Source of the DNA: Cellulomonas sp. Leaf395
GTDB lineage: Bacteria > Actinomycetota > Actinomycetes > Actinomycetales > Cellulomonadaceae
Direction: 5' to 3'
Length of the DNA stretch: 64,000 nt
NCBI RefSeq assembly: GCF_001424125.1
Contig: NZ_LMQI01000003.1
Span: forward strand, 270,252-334,251
Part shown: positions 21,796-31,806 of the stretch, piece by piece
Layout of the letters: each line of letters begins with the position of its first letter
Numbering within the stretch: the stretch's first letter is position 1
Notes under the pieces: generated by a model
Told to the model about the DNA's origin: nothing
The model's database searches: none
What the model saw: the letters and a program-made list of their open reading frames with translations, nothing else
Made by a program: the position numbers and the translations under genes

Positions 21796-22197
21796 ATGCC
21801 TCCCAAGACCCGTTCCGCCGTGCGCAAGCCGCGCCGCAAGGAGAAGAAGAACGTCTCCCACGGCCAGGCGCACATCAAGAGCACCTTCAACAACACGATC
21901 ATCTCCATCACCGACACGACCGGCGCCGTCATCGCGTCGGCCTCGTCGGGCCAGGTGGGCTTCAAGGGCTCGCGCAAGTCGACCCCCTTCGCGGCGCAGC
22001 TCGCCGCCGAGGCGGCCGCTCGTCGCGCCCAGGAGCACGGCATGAAGAAGGTCGACGTCTTCGTCAAGGGCCCCGGCTCCGGCCGTGAGACCGCGATCCG
22101 GTCGCTGCAGGCGACCGGCCTCGAGGTCGGCTCGATCCAGGACGTGACGCCCCAGGCGCACAACGGCTGCCGTCCGCCGAAGCGCCGGCGCGTCTGA
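21796..22197 (+). CDS. rpsK: 30S ribosomal protein S11
   Basis: S11 lies on the platform of the 30S subunit. The 133-residue protein has [36 protein letters not shown] and the end [23 protein letters not shown]. The next gene is rpoA, not rpsD, so rpsD must be elsewhere in the genome, as in several other Actinobacteria. Confidence 0.97.
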   Translation: MPPKTRSAVRKPRRKEKKNVSHGQAHIKSTFNNTIISITDTTGAVIASASSGQVGFKGSRKSTPFAAQLAAEAAARRAQEHGMKKVDVFVKGPGSGRETAIRSLQATGLEVGSIQDVTPQAHNGCRPPKRRRV

Positions 22198-22211
22198 CCG
22201 TCGGTTCTCCA

Positions 22212-22250
22212 CCGGGTCGGTGCGCGACCGCACGTCGCGCACCGACCCGG
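22212..22250 (+). terminator. Very stable hairpin between rpsK and rpoA
   Basis: Arms 22212-22228 and 22234-22250 are a perfect 17-bp inverted repeat (CCGGGTCGGTGCGCGAC and its complement) with a CGCAC loop, 14 nt after the rpsK stop. There is no T-tract. It probably works as a partial terminator or 3'-end stabiliser that separates ribosomal-protein and rpoA output. Confidence 0.55.
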
Positions 22251-22343
22251 ACATCCTTACGTCGACCAGGTGGACCGAGACCAGGCCGGCCCGTAGTACT
22301 GCGCAGCGTCATATGGCGGACGCCCGCTGAGAGGAAACACACC

Positions 22344-23354
22344 GTGCTGATTGCACAGCGCCCCACCCTGACCGAAGAGGTCATCTCGGAGAACCGGTCG
22401 CGGTTCTCCATCGAGCCCCTGGAGCCGGGTTTCGGCTACACGCTCGGCAACTCGCTCCGCCGGACGCTGCTGTCCTCCATCCCCGGTGCCGCCGTCACGT
22501 CCATCCGGATCGACGGCGTGCTGCACGAGTTCTCCACCGTGCCGGGCGTCAAGGAGGACGTCACCGAGATCATCCTCAACATCAAGCAGCTTGTCGTCTC
22601 CTCGGAGAACGACGAGCCCGTCGTGATGTACCTGCGCAAGCAGGGTGCCGGTGAGGTCAGCGCTGCAGACATCGTGCCGCCGGCCGGTGTCGAGGTGCAC
22701 AACCCTGACCTGCACCTCGCCACGCTCAACGACAAGGGGAAGCTCGAGATCGAGCTGACCGTCGAGCGTGGTCGTGGGTACGTGTCGGCGAACCAGAACA
22801 AGTCGTTCGACACCGAGATCGGCCGTATCCCGGTCGACTCGATCTACTCGCCGGTCCTCAAGGTGACCTACAAGGTCGAGGCGACGCGTGTCGAGCAGCG
22901 CACGGACTTCGACAAGCTGGTCGTCGACGTCGAGACCAAGTCGGCGATCGGCCCGCGTGACGCGCTGGCGTCTGCCGGCAAGACCCTCGTCGAGCTCTTC
23001 GGCCTGGCGCGCGAGCTGAACATCGAGGCCGAGGGCATCGAGATCGGCCCGTCGCCGACCGACGCTGCGCTCGCCGCGGACCTCGCTCTGCCGATCGAGG
23101 ACCTGCAGCTCACGATCCGCTCCTACAACTGCCTCAAGCGCGAGGGCATCCACTCCGTGGGTGAGCTCGTCGCTCGCTCCGAGGCGGACCTCCTGGACAT
23201 CCGCAACTTCGGTGCGAAGTCCATCACCGAGGTCAAGGAGAAGCTCGCCGAGCTCGGTCTGACGCTCAAGGACAGCCCGCTCGACTTCGACCCGTCCGCC
23301 ACCGCCTACTACGGCGACGACGAGGGCGACTTCGTCGAGGACGAGCAGTACTGA
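22344..23354 (+). CDS. rpoA: DNA-directed RNA polymerase subunit alpha
   Basis: RpoA is the assembly platform and activator target of RNA polymerase. The 336-residue protein has the N-terminal dimerisation domain ([30 protein letters not shown] block) and, after a linker near residues 230-245, the C-terminal domain with [18 protein letters not shown] and [14 protein letters not shown]. The GTG start follows GAGAGGAAA. Confidence 0.97.
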   Translation: MLIAQRPTLTEEVISENRSRFSIEPLEPGFGYTLGNSLRRTLLSSIPGAAVTSIRIDGVLHEFSTVPGVKEDVTEIILNIKQLVVSSENDEPVVMYLRKQGAGEVSAADIVPPAGVEVHNPDLHLATLNDKGKLEIELTVERGRGYVSANQNKSFDTEIGRIPVDSIYSPVLKVTYKVEATRVEQRTDFDKLVVDVETKSAIGPRDALASAGKTLVELFGLARELNIEAEGIEIGPSPTDAALAADLALPIEDLQLTIRSYNCLKREGIHSVGELVARSEADLLDIRNFGAKSITEVKEKLAELGLTLKDSPLDFDPSATAYYGDDEGDFVEDEQY

Positions 23355-23428
23355 CGCCGGGGACGTAGACGGTCGGCCTGACAGCCGGCCGTCCACAGCC
23401 CATCACTGGAACTCAAGGAGTAAAGACC

Positions 23429-23965
23429 ATGCCTACGCCCACCAAGGGTCCCCGGCTCGGTGGCGGACCGGCGCACGAGCGGCTGATCCTCGCGAACCTC
23501 GCGACGTCGCTGTTCGAGCACAAGCGCATCACGACGACCGAGACGAAGGCCAAGCGCCTGCGTCCGCTCGCCGAGCGCCTCATCACGTTCGCCAAGCGTG
23601 GTGACCTGCACGCCCGCCGCCGCGTGATGACCGTCGTCAAGGACAAGTCCGTCGTCCACGTGCTGTTCACCGAGATCGCCCCGGCTGTCGCCGAGCGTCA
23701 GGGTGGCTACACGCGCATCACCAAGATCGGTCCGCGCAAGGGCGACAACGCCCCGATGGCCGTCATCGAGCTCGTGCTCGAGCCGCTCTCCCCGAAGCAG
23801 GCCGTCGTGAAGGAGGCCACCAAGGCCGCCTCGAAGGCCGCGCCGAAGGCGAAGAAGGCCGAGGACAAGCCCGTCGAGGACGCCGTCGTCGAGGACGCCC
23901 CGGTCGAGGACGCGGCTGTCGAGGACGCCCCCGTCGAGAGCAAGGATGACGCCGACAAGGCGTGA
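23429..23965 (+). CDS. rplQ: 50S ribosomal protein L17 with acidic tail
   Basis: The 178-residue protein has the L17 core ([71 protein letters not shown]) in the first 120 residues. A C-terminal tail of about 55 residues first rich in Lys/Ala and then in repeated VEDAPVEDA units follows. Such tails are usual in Actinobacteria but absent in E. coli. AAGGAG before the ATG is the ribosome binding site. Confidence 0.97.
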   Translation: MPTPTKGPRLGGGPAHERLILANLATSLFEHKRITTTETKAKRLRPLAERLITFAKRGDLHARRRVMTVVKDKSVVHVLFTEIAPAVAERQGGYTRITKIGPRKGDNAPMAVIELVLEPLSPKQAVVKEATKAASKAAPKAKKAEDKPVEDAVVEDAPVEDAAVEDAPVESKDDADKA

Positions 23966-23983
23966 TCTGACAGGTACGTCGAG

Positions 23984-24013
23984 AAGGCCCGGGACCGACT
24001 GGTCCCGGGCCTT
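23984..24013 (+). terminator. Terminator of the rpoA-rplQ operon
   Basis: AAGGCCCGGGACC (23984-23996), loop GACT, and GGTCCCGGGCCTT (24001-24013) form a perfect 13-bp stem that ends in TT, 18 nt after the rplQ stop. Confidence 0.8.
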
Positions 24014-24071
24014 CCGTCGTCCCCGGGACAGAGGGACGACCAGAGCGGCAGTCGAGCCTAGAGTCGGACGC

Positions 24072-24803
24072 ATGAGCCTTCCGGTGGTGCTGGTGCACGG
24101 GTTGCGGACCTCCCGCACCATGTGGCGGGCGCAGCTGGAGGCGCTGGAACGAGTGGGTCGACGCGCCGTCGCGGTGGACCTGCCGGGCCACGGGACCCGG
24201 ATCGGCGAGCCGTTCACCCTGGACTCGGCGGTCGACACCGTCGCGGAGGCCGTCGACGGCGTGGGCGGACCGGCGTTCGTCGTCGGGCTCTCGCTCGGTG
24301 GCTACGTAGCGATCCGGCACGCGGCGCGCCATCCCGACCAGGTCTCCGGGGTGCTGGCGGCGGCCTGCTCGACGCGGCCGCACCGGGTGCTGGTCGCAGG
24401 GTGGTCGTTCGGTGCGCAGGGGATCGCGCGGCTGCCGGACCGCGGTGCGCGCCTGAACCAGTTCTTCGTCGACCTGGCCCTGCCCGCGCCCGCTGCGGCG
24501 GACGTCGGTGCCGGGGGGTTCGCGCTCGATGCCACGAACGAGGTCCTGCGGGAGATGGCGGTGGCGACGCCCCTGACCGACCTGGCGCGGATCGAGGCTC
24601 CGGTGTGGTTGGTGAACGGCGCGTTCGACCACTTCCGTGGTGAGGAGCGCCGGTTCCTGGCCGCGTGCCGGGACGGGCGGCTGGTGGTGGTGCCGCGCGC
24701 GACGCACCTGGTGAGCCTGGTGCAGCCGGCACGGTTCACGCGCGTGCTGCTCGAGGCGCTGGACGAGGTCGAGTCGCGCGCGGCGGTCGCCACCGGGACG
24801 TGA
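24072..24803 (+). CDS. Alpha/beta hydrolase
   Basis: The 243-residue protein has the alpha/beta-hydrolase fold: [12 protein letters not shown] (HG oxyanion motif), the nucleophile elbow GLSLGG (Ser in the strand-turn-helix), a likely acid Asp in NGAFDHFRG and His in [11 protein letters not shown]. It has no signal peptide, so it should act in the cytoplasm on an unknown ester or amide. ATG at 24072 is used; a TAGAGT -10 box (24059-24064) would start the mRNA within one base of it, suggesting a leaderless transcript. It is convergent with the ROK kinase gene. It separates rplQ from truA, which are adjacent in many relatives. Confidence 0.8.
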   Translation: MSLPVVLVHGLRTSRTMWRAQLEALERVGRRAVAVDLPGHGTRIGEPFTLDSAVDTVAEAVDGVGGPAFVVGLSLGGYVAIRHAARHPDQVSGVLAAACSTRPHRVLVAGWSFGAQGIARLPDRGARLNQFFVDLALPAPAAADVGAGGFALDATNEVLREMAVATPLTDLARIEAPVWLVNGAFDHFRGEERRFLAACRDGRLVVVPRATHLVSLVQPARFTRVLLEALDEVESRAAVATGT

Positions 24804-24828
24804 GGTACGGCGTGGCCGGGGTGACCCG

Positions 24829-25596
24829 TCACCTGTCCAGGGACCACGCCCTGACGCCGCCGACGATGCCGGCCTGGTTCGGGACGACGACGACGTCGTC
24901 GCCGAGCCGTGCGAGCGTGGTCGCGGTGACCTGACGGGCGTTCCCGCCACCGAGGTACAGCCGGTCCCAGACGAACACCGGCCGGAAGCCGTCCACGACA
25001 CGGCGGACCCGTCGGGACCAGAGCGCGTCACCGAGCCGTGCGCGCTCAACCTGCCCGATGTACGCGTCGTAGGTGGTGCCCCAGCGCACGGGGGCGTGCG
25101 AGAGCTCGAGGTGGGGCGCGAGGACGCCACCGTCGAACAGCGCCGTGCCGAGCCCTGTCCCGAGGGTGAGCACCAGCTCGACGCCGGTCCCCGAGATCAC
25201 GCCGGCGCCGTGCACCTCGGCGTCGTTCAGGACGAGGGTGGGCAGCCCGAGGCGGGCCTCGACGGCTGCGCGGATGTCGCAGCCCGCCCAGGCGGCAACG
25301 AGCGCGGGGTCGATCGCGGTCCGGGGCCCGGAGCGAGTCACGTAGTGGGGGGTCGCGACGACGACGCCGTGCCGGATCATCCCGGGCATCCCCACGGTCA
25401 CGCGGTCGGCGGGAGGGAGGTCGGCGGCGATCTCCGCGATCGTGGTGACGAGGCGTTCGGGCGGCAGCGGGTAGGGCGTCGGAACCCGGACCGCGGGGGC
25501 GTGGAGGGTGCCGGCTGCGTCGAGGACCGACGCCTTGATGCCGCCGCCGCCGCAGTCGACGGCGAGCGTGAACGGGTCGGAGCCGGTAGCGGGCAC
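24829..25596 (-). CDS. ROK-family sugar kinase, polyphosphate-glucokinase-like
   Basis: The 255-residue protein has the N-terminal phosphate motif [11 protein letters not shown] (about residues 13-23), a catalytic region [10 protein letters not shown] and the second phosphate-binding motif [15 protein letters not shown]. The segment [14 protein letters not shown] near the C terminus resembles actinobacterial polyphosphate/ATP glucokinases (PpgK). The zinc motif of regulatory ROK proteins is absent. The usual ELGH His region reads [10 protein letters not shown], so substrate choice may differ from glucose. The GTG start lies 6 nt after a TACCGT -10 box (25608-25603), as expected for a leaderless mRNA. 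Confidence 0.75.
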   Translation of the reverse strand: MPATGSDPFTLAVDCGGGGIKASVLDAAGTLHAPAVRVPTPYPLPPERLVTTIAEIAADLPPADRVTVGMPGMIRHGVVVATPHYVTRSGPRTAIDPALVAAWAGCDIRAAVEARLGLPTLVLNDAEVHGAGVISGTGVELVLTLGTGLGTALFDGGVLAPHLELSHAPVRWGTTYDAYIGQVERARLGDALWSRRVRRVVDGFRPVFVWDRLYLGGGNARQVTATTLARLGDDVVVVPNQAGIVGGVRAWSLDR

Positions 25597-25689
25597 AGGC
25601 CCACGGTAGGCGGTGCCCGACGTGCGGACCGGGATGTGGCGGGTGCGGCCGCGCGGAGACGTGGCGTCGGCCGACTACCGTGTGGACCC

Positions 25690-26619
25690 GTGAGCGAGAG
25701 CATGGACGGCGGGCCCACGGGTGTGCCGACGCAGGAGCCCGCCGTGCGGCTGCGGCTGGATCTGGCCTACGACGGCACCGGTTTCGCCGGCTGGGCGATC
25801 CAGCCCGGCCTCAGGACCGTCCAGGGGGTGCTGGAGGCGGCCCTGGGCACCGTCCTGCGCACCGACGGGCCACCGCGCGTGACGGTGGCCGGGCGCACGG
25901 ACTCCGGCGTCCACGCGCGCGGGCAGGTGGCGCACGTCGACATCTCCACCGGTCTCATCGAGAAGAGCAGCGGCCGTTCGTCGCGCCCGGTGGACGAGGT
26001 GCTGCTCACCCGGCTCGGGGGCATCCTGCCGGCGGACCTCGTCGTGCACTCCCTCACGCGGGCGGCCGAGGGCTTCGACGCCCGGTTCTCCGCCCTGCGC
26101 CGCCGCTACACGTACCGGATCTGTGACGACGCCGCCCGTCGCGACCCGCTCTCCCGCACGCACGTCCTGTGGCACCGTCGAGGGCTCGACGTCGATGCGA
26201 TGGCGTCCGCGGCGCGGCCTCTGGTGGGGCGCCACGACTTCGCGTCCTACTGCAAGCCACGCCCGGGTGCGACGACGATCCGCACGCTGGAGGCGTTCGC
26301 GTGGTCCCGCCCGGTCGACGGTCCCGACGCCGGCCTGGTGGTCGCGACCGTGCAAGCGGACGCGTTCTGCCACTCGATGGTGCGCTCGCTCGTCGGTGCG
26401 AGCCTGGCCGTGGGGGAGGGCCGGCGAGGCTCGGGCTGGCCGGCGGAGCTCCTCGCCGCCCGTCGCCGTGGTGAGGGCGTGCACGTCGTCGCCGCCCACG
26501 GGCTCACGCTCGAGGAGGTGGGCTACCCGCCCGACGAGGAGCTGGCTGCGCGAGCGGTGCAGACGCGCGCGCGACGCGCGGCCGAGGACCTCCAGCACGC
26601 GGCCGGCTGCTGCGGCTGA
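25690..26619 (+). CDS. truA: tRNA pseudouridine(38-40) synthase
   Basis: TruA modifies U38-U40 in the anticodon stem. The 309-residue protein has [25 protein letters not shown], the catalytic Asp in [24 protein letters not shown] and the end [13 protein letters not shown] motif (here [13 protein letters not shown]). GTG at 25690 and ATG at 25702 are both possible starts; the first is 8 nt after a TACCGT box (25676-25681). Residues after about 285 are a weakly conserved tail rich in Arg and Ala ending in CCG. Confidence 0.93.
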   Translation: MSESMDGGPTGVPTQEPAVRLRLDLAYDGTGFAGWAIQPGLRTVQGVLEAALGTVLRTDGPPRVTVAGRTDSGVHARGQVAHVDISTGLIEKSSGRSSRPVDEVLLTRLGGILPADLVVHSLTRAAEGFDARFSALRRRYTYRICDDAARRDPLSRTHVLWHRRGLDVDAMASAARPLVGRHDFASYCKPRPGATTIRTLEAFAWSRPVDGPDAGLVVATVQADAFCHSMVRSLVGASLAVGEGRRGSGWPAELLAARRRGEGVHVVAAHGLTLEEVGYPPDEELAARAVQTRARRAAEDLQHAAGCCG

Positions 26620-26629
26620 CGACGCCCAG

Positions 26630-27070
26630 TCAGACCTCGTCGACGTCGTCGCGGTAGCGGCGGTCGTCGACGTACTCCTCCTCGATGAGGTGCACGGCTG
26701 CCTCCTCGGCGCTCGCGGCACCCCCGGAGAAGCCCGCGTCGATGGCGAACCCGTCGGTGCCGCCGGCCTCGACGGCGCCGTCGTCCTCCACCAGGCGACC
26801 GGCACGGGACTCGTCGCGCTCGGGGCGTGGCCGCGCCTCCCAGACCTCGGGCTCCTCCTGGCCGATCCGTTGGTCGATCGTCTCGCGGTGAGCCTCTTCC
26901 CAGGCCGTCTCGCCGTAGTGGTTAGGGCGCGGCCGGTCCGGGACGGTGTAGCCCTCGTCGAGGAGGTCGTCGACGCCGCGGTCGATCAGGGTGTCCTCGC
27001 TGGGCAGCTGGTCGGTGTCGCCCTCGCCGCCGAGCTCGGGGTCGGCGCTGGTGCCAGGAGTCTCGCTCAT
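26630..27070 (-). CDS. DUF5709 family protein
   Basis: This acidic 146-residue protein has the DUF5709 pattern SEDTLIDRGVDDLLDEGYTVPDRPRP near the N terminus, then ETIDQRIGQEEPEVW and a C-terminal block AASAEEAAVHLIEEE. The family is found in Actinobacteria and has no known function. The start at 27070 has GGAGG just upstream; the frame is open further but without family similarity. It is convergent with truA and divergent from the ABC-F gene. Confidence 0.75.
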   Translation of the reverse strand: MSETPGTSADPELGGEGDTDQLPSEDTLIDRGVDDLLDEGYTVPDRPRPNHYGETAWEEAHRETIDQRIGQEEPEVWEARPRPERDESRAGRLVEDDGAVEAGGTDGFAIDAGFSGGAASAEEAAVHLIEEEYVDDRRYRDDVDEV

Positions 27071-27171
27071 GCCTCCGACCCTCGCACCGTGCGGGTCCCG
27101 GCGCCAGGGGAGTGGGTGACGCCACGGGAATCCGGTGTCCCGGGAGGTCGGCGGCCAGAGACACTGGGCGC

Positions 27172-28854
27172 ATGGGCCACCTCGACATCGGCGGCATCGG
27201 GTACTTCCTGCCCGACGGACGTCCCCTCCTCGACGACGTGTCGTTCCGCGTCGGTGACGGTGCGCGCGTCGCGCTCGTCGGGCCCAACGGCGCCGGCAAG
27301 ACGACGCTGCTGAGGATCGTCGCCGGGGACGAGGCACCGCACGCCGGGTCCGTCGGGCGCAGCGGTGGGCTGGGGATCATGCGGCAGGACATCGGTCGCA
27401 TCGACGACGACCGGTCGATCCGGGACCTGCTGGCGTCGCTGGCGTCACCGGCCGTCCGGGACGCCGCTGTCGAGCTCGCCGGCGCAGAGCTGGCGATCAT
27501 GGAGGTCGACGACGAGCCGGCGCAGATGCGGTACGCGCAGGCGCTCGTCGACTGGGCGGACGTCGGTGGGTACGAGGCGGAGGCGGGCTGGGACCGCGTC
27601 ACGGACGCCGTGCTGTCCGTCCCGTTCGACGCCGCCCAGCACCGCGAGGTGCGCACGTTGTCCGGCGGCGAGCAGAAGCGGCTCGTCCTGGAGGCGCTGC
27701 TGCGCGGACCCGACGAGGTGCTGCTGCTCGACGAGCCCGACAACGCCCTGGACGTCCCGACCAAGCGATGGCTCGAGGACAAGCTGCGGGCGTCGAACAA
27801 GACGGTGCTCTTCGTGAGCCACGACCGCGAGATGCTCGCCCGGGTGGCGACGCAGGTGGCGACCCTCGAGCCCGGTATCAACGGCGCGGCGGTCTGGGTG
27901 CACGGCGGCGGGTTCGCGACGTACCACCAGGCGCGCGAGGACCGGCGCTCGCGGCTGGAGGAGCTGCTGCGGCGCTGGGAGGAGGAGCACGCGAAGCTCA
28001 AGGAGCTGGTGCTGACCCTCAAGACGAAGGCGGCGTTCAACGACGGGCTCGCGTCGCGGTACTCCGCCGCGCAGACCCGGCTGCGCAAGTTCGAGGAGGC
28101 GGGTCCGCCGACGCTGCTCGCGCGTGAGCAGAACGTCAAAGTGCGGCTGCGCGGCGGTCGGACCGCCAAGCGTGCGGTCGTCGCCACCGGCCTGGAGCTC
28201 ACCGGCCTCATGAAGCCGTTCGACCTCGAGGTCTGGTTCGGCGAGCGCGTCGCGGTGCTGGGATCCAACGGGTCCGGCAAGTCGCACTTCCTGCGGCTCC
28301 TGGCGGCCGGAGGCAGCGATCCGGGGCCCGAGCACGAGCCCGCCGACGACATCCCGGTGGCGCCCGTGCAGCACACCGGCAGGGTCGTCCTCGGTCCTCG
28401 GGTGCGGCCGGGCTGGTTCGCCCAGAACCACGGACACCCCGAGCTCGTCGGCCGGACGCTGCTGGAGATCCTGCACCGTGGCGAGGGGCACCGCGCAGGG
28501 CTCGGCCGGGAGCAGGCCAGCAAGGCGCTCGACCGGTACGAGCTGGTCGCCGCGGCAGAGCAGCGGTACGAGACGCTCTCCGGGGGTCAGCAGGCGCGTC
28601 TGCAGATCCTCCTGCTCGAGCTCGGGGGCGCGACGCTGCTGCTGCTCGACGAGCCGACCGACAACCTCGACCTGCACTCGGCGGAAGCGCTCGAGACTGG
28701 GTTGGCCGCGTTCGAGGGCACGGTGCTGGCGGTCACGCACGACCGCTGGTTCACCCGCACCTTCGACCGGTACCTGGTGTTCGGAGCGGACGGGGAGGTC
28801 GTCGAGACCCCGGAGCCGGTCTGGGACGCCGGGCGCGTCGACCGCGTGCGCTGA
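27172..28854 (+). CDS. ABC-F family ATPase
   Basis: The 560-residue protein has two ABC cassettes and no membrane segment, the plan of ABC-F translation factors. The first has Walker A GPNGAGKTT (about residue 37), signature LSGGEQKR and a Walker B VLLLDEPDNALDV. The second has GSNGSGKS, LSGGQQAR and LLLDEPTDNLDL. The coiled linker between them, about residues 245-305, is rich in Arg, Glu and Lys. ABC-F proteins act on the ribosomal E site in translation or antibiotic protection; which role applies here cannot be told. The first domain reads DEPDN instead of the usual DEPTN. It is convergent with lysE and only 3 nt from it. Confidence 0.85.
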   Translation: MGHLDIGGIGYFLPDGRPLLDDVSFRVGDGARVALVGPNGAGKTTLLRIVAGDEAPHAGSVGRSGGLGIMRQDIGRIDDDRSIRDLLASLASPAVRDAAVELAGAELAIMEVDDEPAQMRYAQALVDWADVGGYEAEAGWDRVTDAVLSVPFDAAQHREVRTLSGGEQKRLVLEALLRGPDEVLLLDEPDNALDVPTKRWLEDKLRASNKTVLFVSHDREMLARVATQVATLEPGINGAAVWVHGGGFATYHQAREDRRSRLEELLRRWEEEHAKLKELVLTLKTKAAFNDGLASRYSAAQTRLRKFEEAGPPTLLAREQNVKVRLRGGRTAKRAVVATGLELTGLMKPFDLEVWFGERVAVLGSNGSGKSHFLRLLAAGGSDPGPEHEPADDIPVAPVQHTGRVVLGPRVRPGWFAQNHGHPELVGRTLLEILHRGEGHRAGLGREQASKALDRYELVAAAEQRYETLSGGQQARLQILLLELGGATLLLLDEPTDNLDLHSAEALETGLAAFEGTVLAVTHDRWFTRTFDRYLVFGADGEVVETPEPVWDAGRVDRVR

Positions 28855-28857
28855 TCC

Positions 28858-29454
28858 TCAGACCAGCAGCAGGACGGCGAGCGTCGCCATCACCACCGCG
28901 ATGACGACGTCGAGCACCTGCCAGGCGCGCGGACGGGCGAACACCGGGCGGAGGCGGGCGGCGCCGAACCCGAGCGCGCTGAACCACGCGATGCTCGCGG
29001 CGACCGCCCCGGCGCCGAACGCCCACGCTCCCGGGTCGTGCTGATGGGCCAGCGAGCCCAGCAGCACCACCGTGTCCAGGTAGACGTGCGGGTTGAGGAA
29101 CGTCAGGGCCAGGCAGGTGGTGACCACCGCGCCCAACGCCGCCGGCCCGTCGGCAGCCGGGTCGAGGCGTTCCGGGCGCCGGGCGCGCAGCGCGGCACCC
29201 ACGGCCAGCGCCAGCAGGAACGCGGCGCCCGCGTACTTCGTCACGGTGAGCACGACGGGGTGCTCCGTGACGAGCGCGCCGAGCCCGGCGATCCCGGCGG
29301 CGACGAGGAGAGCGTCGGCGGCCGCGCAGATCGCCACCACCGGCAGCACGTGCTCGCCTCGGATCCCCTGACGCAGCACGAAGGCGTTCTGGGCCCCGAT
29401 CGCGATGATGAGGCCCAGGGCGCTGAGGAAGCCCGTGAGGGCGATGGCTGGCAC
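28858..29454 (-). CDS. LysE/ArgO-type amino-acid exporter
   Basis: The protein has the family start GFLSALGLIIAIGAQNAFVLRQGIRGEH, about six hydrophobic segments and the conserved TFLNPHVYLDTVVLLGS block. LysE/ArgO proteins export Lys or Arg (and canavanine). GTG at 29454 gives 198 residues; it lies 7 nt after a TAGCGT -10 box (29467-29462), so a leaderless mRNA is likely. An ATG at 29496 would add 14 residues without family similarity. The divergent LysG/ArgP-type regulator supports the assignment. Confidence 0.87.
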   Translation of the reverse strand: MPAIALTGFLSALGLIIAIGAQNAFVLRQGIRGEHVLPVVAICAAADALLVAAGIAGLGALVTEHPVVLTVTKYAGAAFLLALAVGAALRARRPERLDPAADGPAALGAVVTTCLALTFLNPHVYLDTVVLLGSLAHQHDPGAWAFGAGAVAASIAWFSALGFGAARLRPVFARPRAWQVLDVVIAVVMATLAVLLLV

Positions 29455-29461
29455 AGGCACG

Positions 29462-29521
29462 ACGCTAGGCCGCGCGTACGCCGAAGACCAGTTCATGATT
29501 CTCTAGAACCATTAGGATCAT
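29462..29521. promoter_or_regulatory. Divergent lysE/lysG control region
   Basis: The AT-richer interval between the two genes holds -10 boxes for both directions: TAGCGT on the minus strand (29467-29462) for lysE and TAGGAT on the plus strand (29513-29518) for the regulator, each 7 nt before the start codon. ATGAT (29495-29499) and ATCAT (29517-29521) form a spaced inverted repeat, a likely LysR-type site. The lysE -35 is poor, as expected for an activator-dependent promoter. Confidence 0.5.
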
Positions 29522-29525
29522 TCAT

Positions 29526-30458
29526 GTGGCCTTCGATGTGGATCAGCTGAGCGCCCTCGCGGCCGTCGTGCACGAGGGCAGCTTCGACGCAGCCGCGCAG
29601 CGTCTGCACGTCACCCCGTCGGCGGTCAGCCAGCGCATCAAGGCGCTCGAGCAGCAGGTGGGACGCGTGCTCGTGCTCCGGACGCGCCCCTGCCGCCCGA
29701 CCGACGACGGCGAGGTGCTGGTCCGGCTGGCGGGCCAGATGGAGCTGCTCGGCCGGGACGCGATGGCGCAGCTGGTGCCCGCTCCGGGCGGGTCGCGGGC
29801 CGCACCGTCCACGCGCCGGCTGCCCGTCGCCGTGAACGACGACTCGATGTCGACGTGGTTCCCCGCGGCGGTCGCGGACCTCCCGCCGGACGTCCTGCTG
29901 GACCTGCGGCGCGAGGACCAGGAGCTGTCCGCCGACCTGCTGCGGGACGGCACGGTGATGGCGGCGGTGACCGCCGACCCCCGTGCCGTGCAGGGCTGCC
30001 GGGTCCGACGCCTGGGCGCGATGCGCTACCTGGCCGTCGCGGCACCTGCCCGTCGGGATCGCTGGTTCGCCGACGGGCTGGGTGCCGAGGTCTTCGCCGC
30101 GGCACCGCTGCTGGCCTTCAACAGGGAGGACGGCCTGCAGGAACGCTTCGTGGCGTCCGTCGTGGGGCGCCGCACGGTGACTCCGCACGTCCACTACGTG
30201 CCGTCGCAGTCCGCGTTCGTCGGGCTCGTCGAGGCGGGGCTCGGGTGGGGGATGGTGCCGGAGGTCGCGGCGGCCGAGCGGATCGCGGCGGGAGCGCTGG
30301 TCGAGATCCGGGCCGGGCGCCACCTCGACGTGCCGCTGTACTGGCAGCACTGGGCGCTGCGCACCCCGACCCTCGACGACCTCACGGAGCGCGTGGTGCG
30401 AGCCGCGTCGGCAGCTCTGCGGCCCGTCCGTCGGCACGGGCCGCCCTCCGCGGGGTGA
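29526..30458 (+). CDS. LysR-family regulator of the LysG/ArgP type
   Basis: The 310-residue protein begins FDVDQLSALAAVVHEGSFDAAAQRLHVTPSAVSQRIKALEQQVGRVLV, which is the winged HTH of the LysG/ArgP subgroup that senses Lys/Arg and activates lysE or argO. A substrate-binding-type effector domain follows (about residues 90-295). Its start at GTG 29526 is close to the exporter gene on the opposite strand, the classical arrangement. It also shares its promoter region with lysE, so autoregulation is likely. Confidence 0.87.
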   Translation: MAFDVDQLSALAAVVHEGSFDAAAQRLHVTPSAVSQRIKALEQQVGRVLVLRTRPCRPTDDGEVLVRLAGQMELLGRDAMAQLVPAPGGSRAAPSTRRLPVAVNDDSMSTWFPAAVADLPPDVLLDLRREDQELSADLLRDGTVMAAVTADPRAVQGCRVRRLGAMRYLAVAAPARRDRWFADGLGAEVFAAAPLLAFNREDGLQERFVASVVGRRTVTPHVHYVPSQSAFVGLVEAGLGWGMVPEVAAAERIAAGALVEIRAGRHLDVPLYWQHWALRTPTLDDLTERVVRAASAALRPVRRHGPPSAG

Positions 30459-30474
30459 GCGCGACTTCCGCGTT

Positions 30475-30504
30475 TTGACCCCTCGGTCCAGCGCCAGGTA
30501 ATCT
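30475..30504 (+). promoter_or_regulatory. Predicted promoter of rplM-rpsI
   Basis: TTGACC (30475-30480) and TAATCT (30499-30504) are spaced by 18 bp, matching housekeeping boxes. The transcript would start near 30511 and carry a leader of about 183 nt before rplM. Confidence 0.6.
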
Positions 30505-30693
30505 AGTGACTCGTTGTGCGTCCCCGTTCCGGCGGCTGCAAGTGCCCTCTCAGCACTCAGCACCGAGCCAGAACGGCAGGGCCGGTGCGTTCCCGCTCGC
30601 CGCCTGGATGCCGACGAGAGCATTCATCGGCGGACCCGCACCCTGTGGAGTCCCGCCGCGACAAGATTCGCAACGAAACGAAGGCTGACGACC

Positions 30694-31143
30694 GTGCGCA
30701 CGTACACCCCGAAGCCCGGCGACGTCGAGCGGACCTGGCACATCATCGACGCGAACGATGTCGTCCTGGGTCGCCTGGCCACACATGTGGCCACGTTGCT
30801 GCGCGGCAAGCACAAGGCAACCTTTGCTCCCCACGTCGACGGCGGTGACTTCGTCATCGTCATCAACGCGAGCAAGGTGGCACTGACCGGCAACAAGCGC
30901 GAGAACAAGCTCGCGTACCGCCACTCCGGATACCCGGGTGGCCTGCGCGCCGTGGCCTACTCCGACCTCCTGGAGAAGCACCCCGAGCGCGCGATCGAGA
31001 AGGCTGTCCGCGGCATGCTCCCCAAGAGCTCGCTCGCGCGTCAGCAGCTCACCAAGCTCAAGGTCTACGCCGGTGCGGAGCACCCGCACGCGGCGCAGCA
31101 GCCGAAGCCCTTCGAGATCACCCAGGTCTCTCAGCAGGCGTGA
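30694..31143 (+). CDS. rplM: 50S ribosomal protein L13
   Basis: L13 is an early 50S assembly protein. The 149-residue product has [19 protein letters not shown], the [27 protein letters not shown] pattern and the C-terminal [18 protein letters not shown] at 30694 gives the family start; the upstream in-frame sequence is not conserved. It is followed by rpsI. Confidence 0.95.
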   Translation: MRTYTPKPGDVERTWHIIDANDVVLGRLATHVATLLRGKHKATFAPHVDGGDFVIVINASKVALTGNKRENKLAYRHSGYPGGLRAVAYSDLLEKHPERAIEKAVRGMLPKSSLARQQLTKLKVYAGAEHPHAAQQPKPFEITQVSQQA

Positions 31144-31181
31144 GCCGGCTGAGTACAGAGAACAAGGACGCGAGGACACCA

Positions 31182-31670
31182 GTGGCAGAGACCACGGTCG
31201 ACATCGACCTCGAGGGCGATGACACCCCCACCAGCTACACCTCCGAGACGGTGGCCCCGACGGGCCGCGGTCAGAGCATCACGGCACCCGCGAACGCCCT
31301 GGGCCGTCGCAAGGAGGCCATCGCGCGCGTGCGCCTGGTCCCCGGCACCGGTCAGTGGAAGGTCAACGGGCGGACGCTCGAGGACTACTTCCCGAACAAG
31401 GTGCACCAGCAGCTCGTGAACTCCCCGTTCAAGCTGGTCGACGTCGAGGGTCGTTTCGACGTCGTCGCCCGCATCACCGGCGGTGGCGTGAGCGGCCAGG
31501 CGGGCGCGCTGCGCCTGGGCATCGCCCGTGCGCTGAACTCGATCGACGAGGAGCACAACCGCCCGGCCCTGAAGAAGGCCGGCTTCCTGACCCGCGACGC
31601 CCGCGTCGTGGAGCGCAAGAAGGCCGGTCTCAAGAAGGCCCGCAAGGCTCCGCAGTACTCGAAGCGCTGA
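31182..31670 (+). CDS. rpsI: 30S ribosomal protein S9
   Basis: S9 contacts the P-site tRNA with its C-terminal KR tail. The protein has [31 protein letters not shown] and the end [15 protein letters not shown] at 31182 (162 residues) is chosen because GAGGA at 31172-31176 precedes it by 5 nt; an earlier in-frame GTG at 31140 overlaps rplM but lacks a ribosome binding site. About 35 acidic residues precede the core, typical of actinobacterial S9. Confidence 0.94.
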   Translation: MAETTVDIDLEGDDTPTSYTSETVAPTGRGQSITAPANALGRRKEAIARVRLVPGTGQWKVNGRTLEDYFPNKVHQQLVNSPFKLVDVEGRFDVVARITGGGVSGQAGALRLGIARALNSIDEEHNRPALKKAGFLTRDARVVERKKAGLKKARKAPQYSKR

Positions 31671-31686
31671 TCGACGCCCTTCGGCC

Positions 31687-31724
31687 CGATGGCCCTGCCG
31701 GTCTCACGACCAGCGGGGCCATCG
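31687..31724 (+). terminator. Terminator-like hairpin after rpsI
   Basis: CGATGGCCC (31687-31695) pairs with GGGCCATCG (31716-31724), and inner GC and GGT/ACC segments extend the stem. It is 16 nt after the rpsI stop and before glmM. No T-tract is present. Confidence 0.5.
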
Positions 31725-31806
31725 GCATCTCTGCAACCATCGACAACGCGCGAGACGTGGACGGCGCCGATCGTGGCGCCCCCCGCGACGACGAAGGAGT
31801 CTGACC

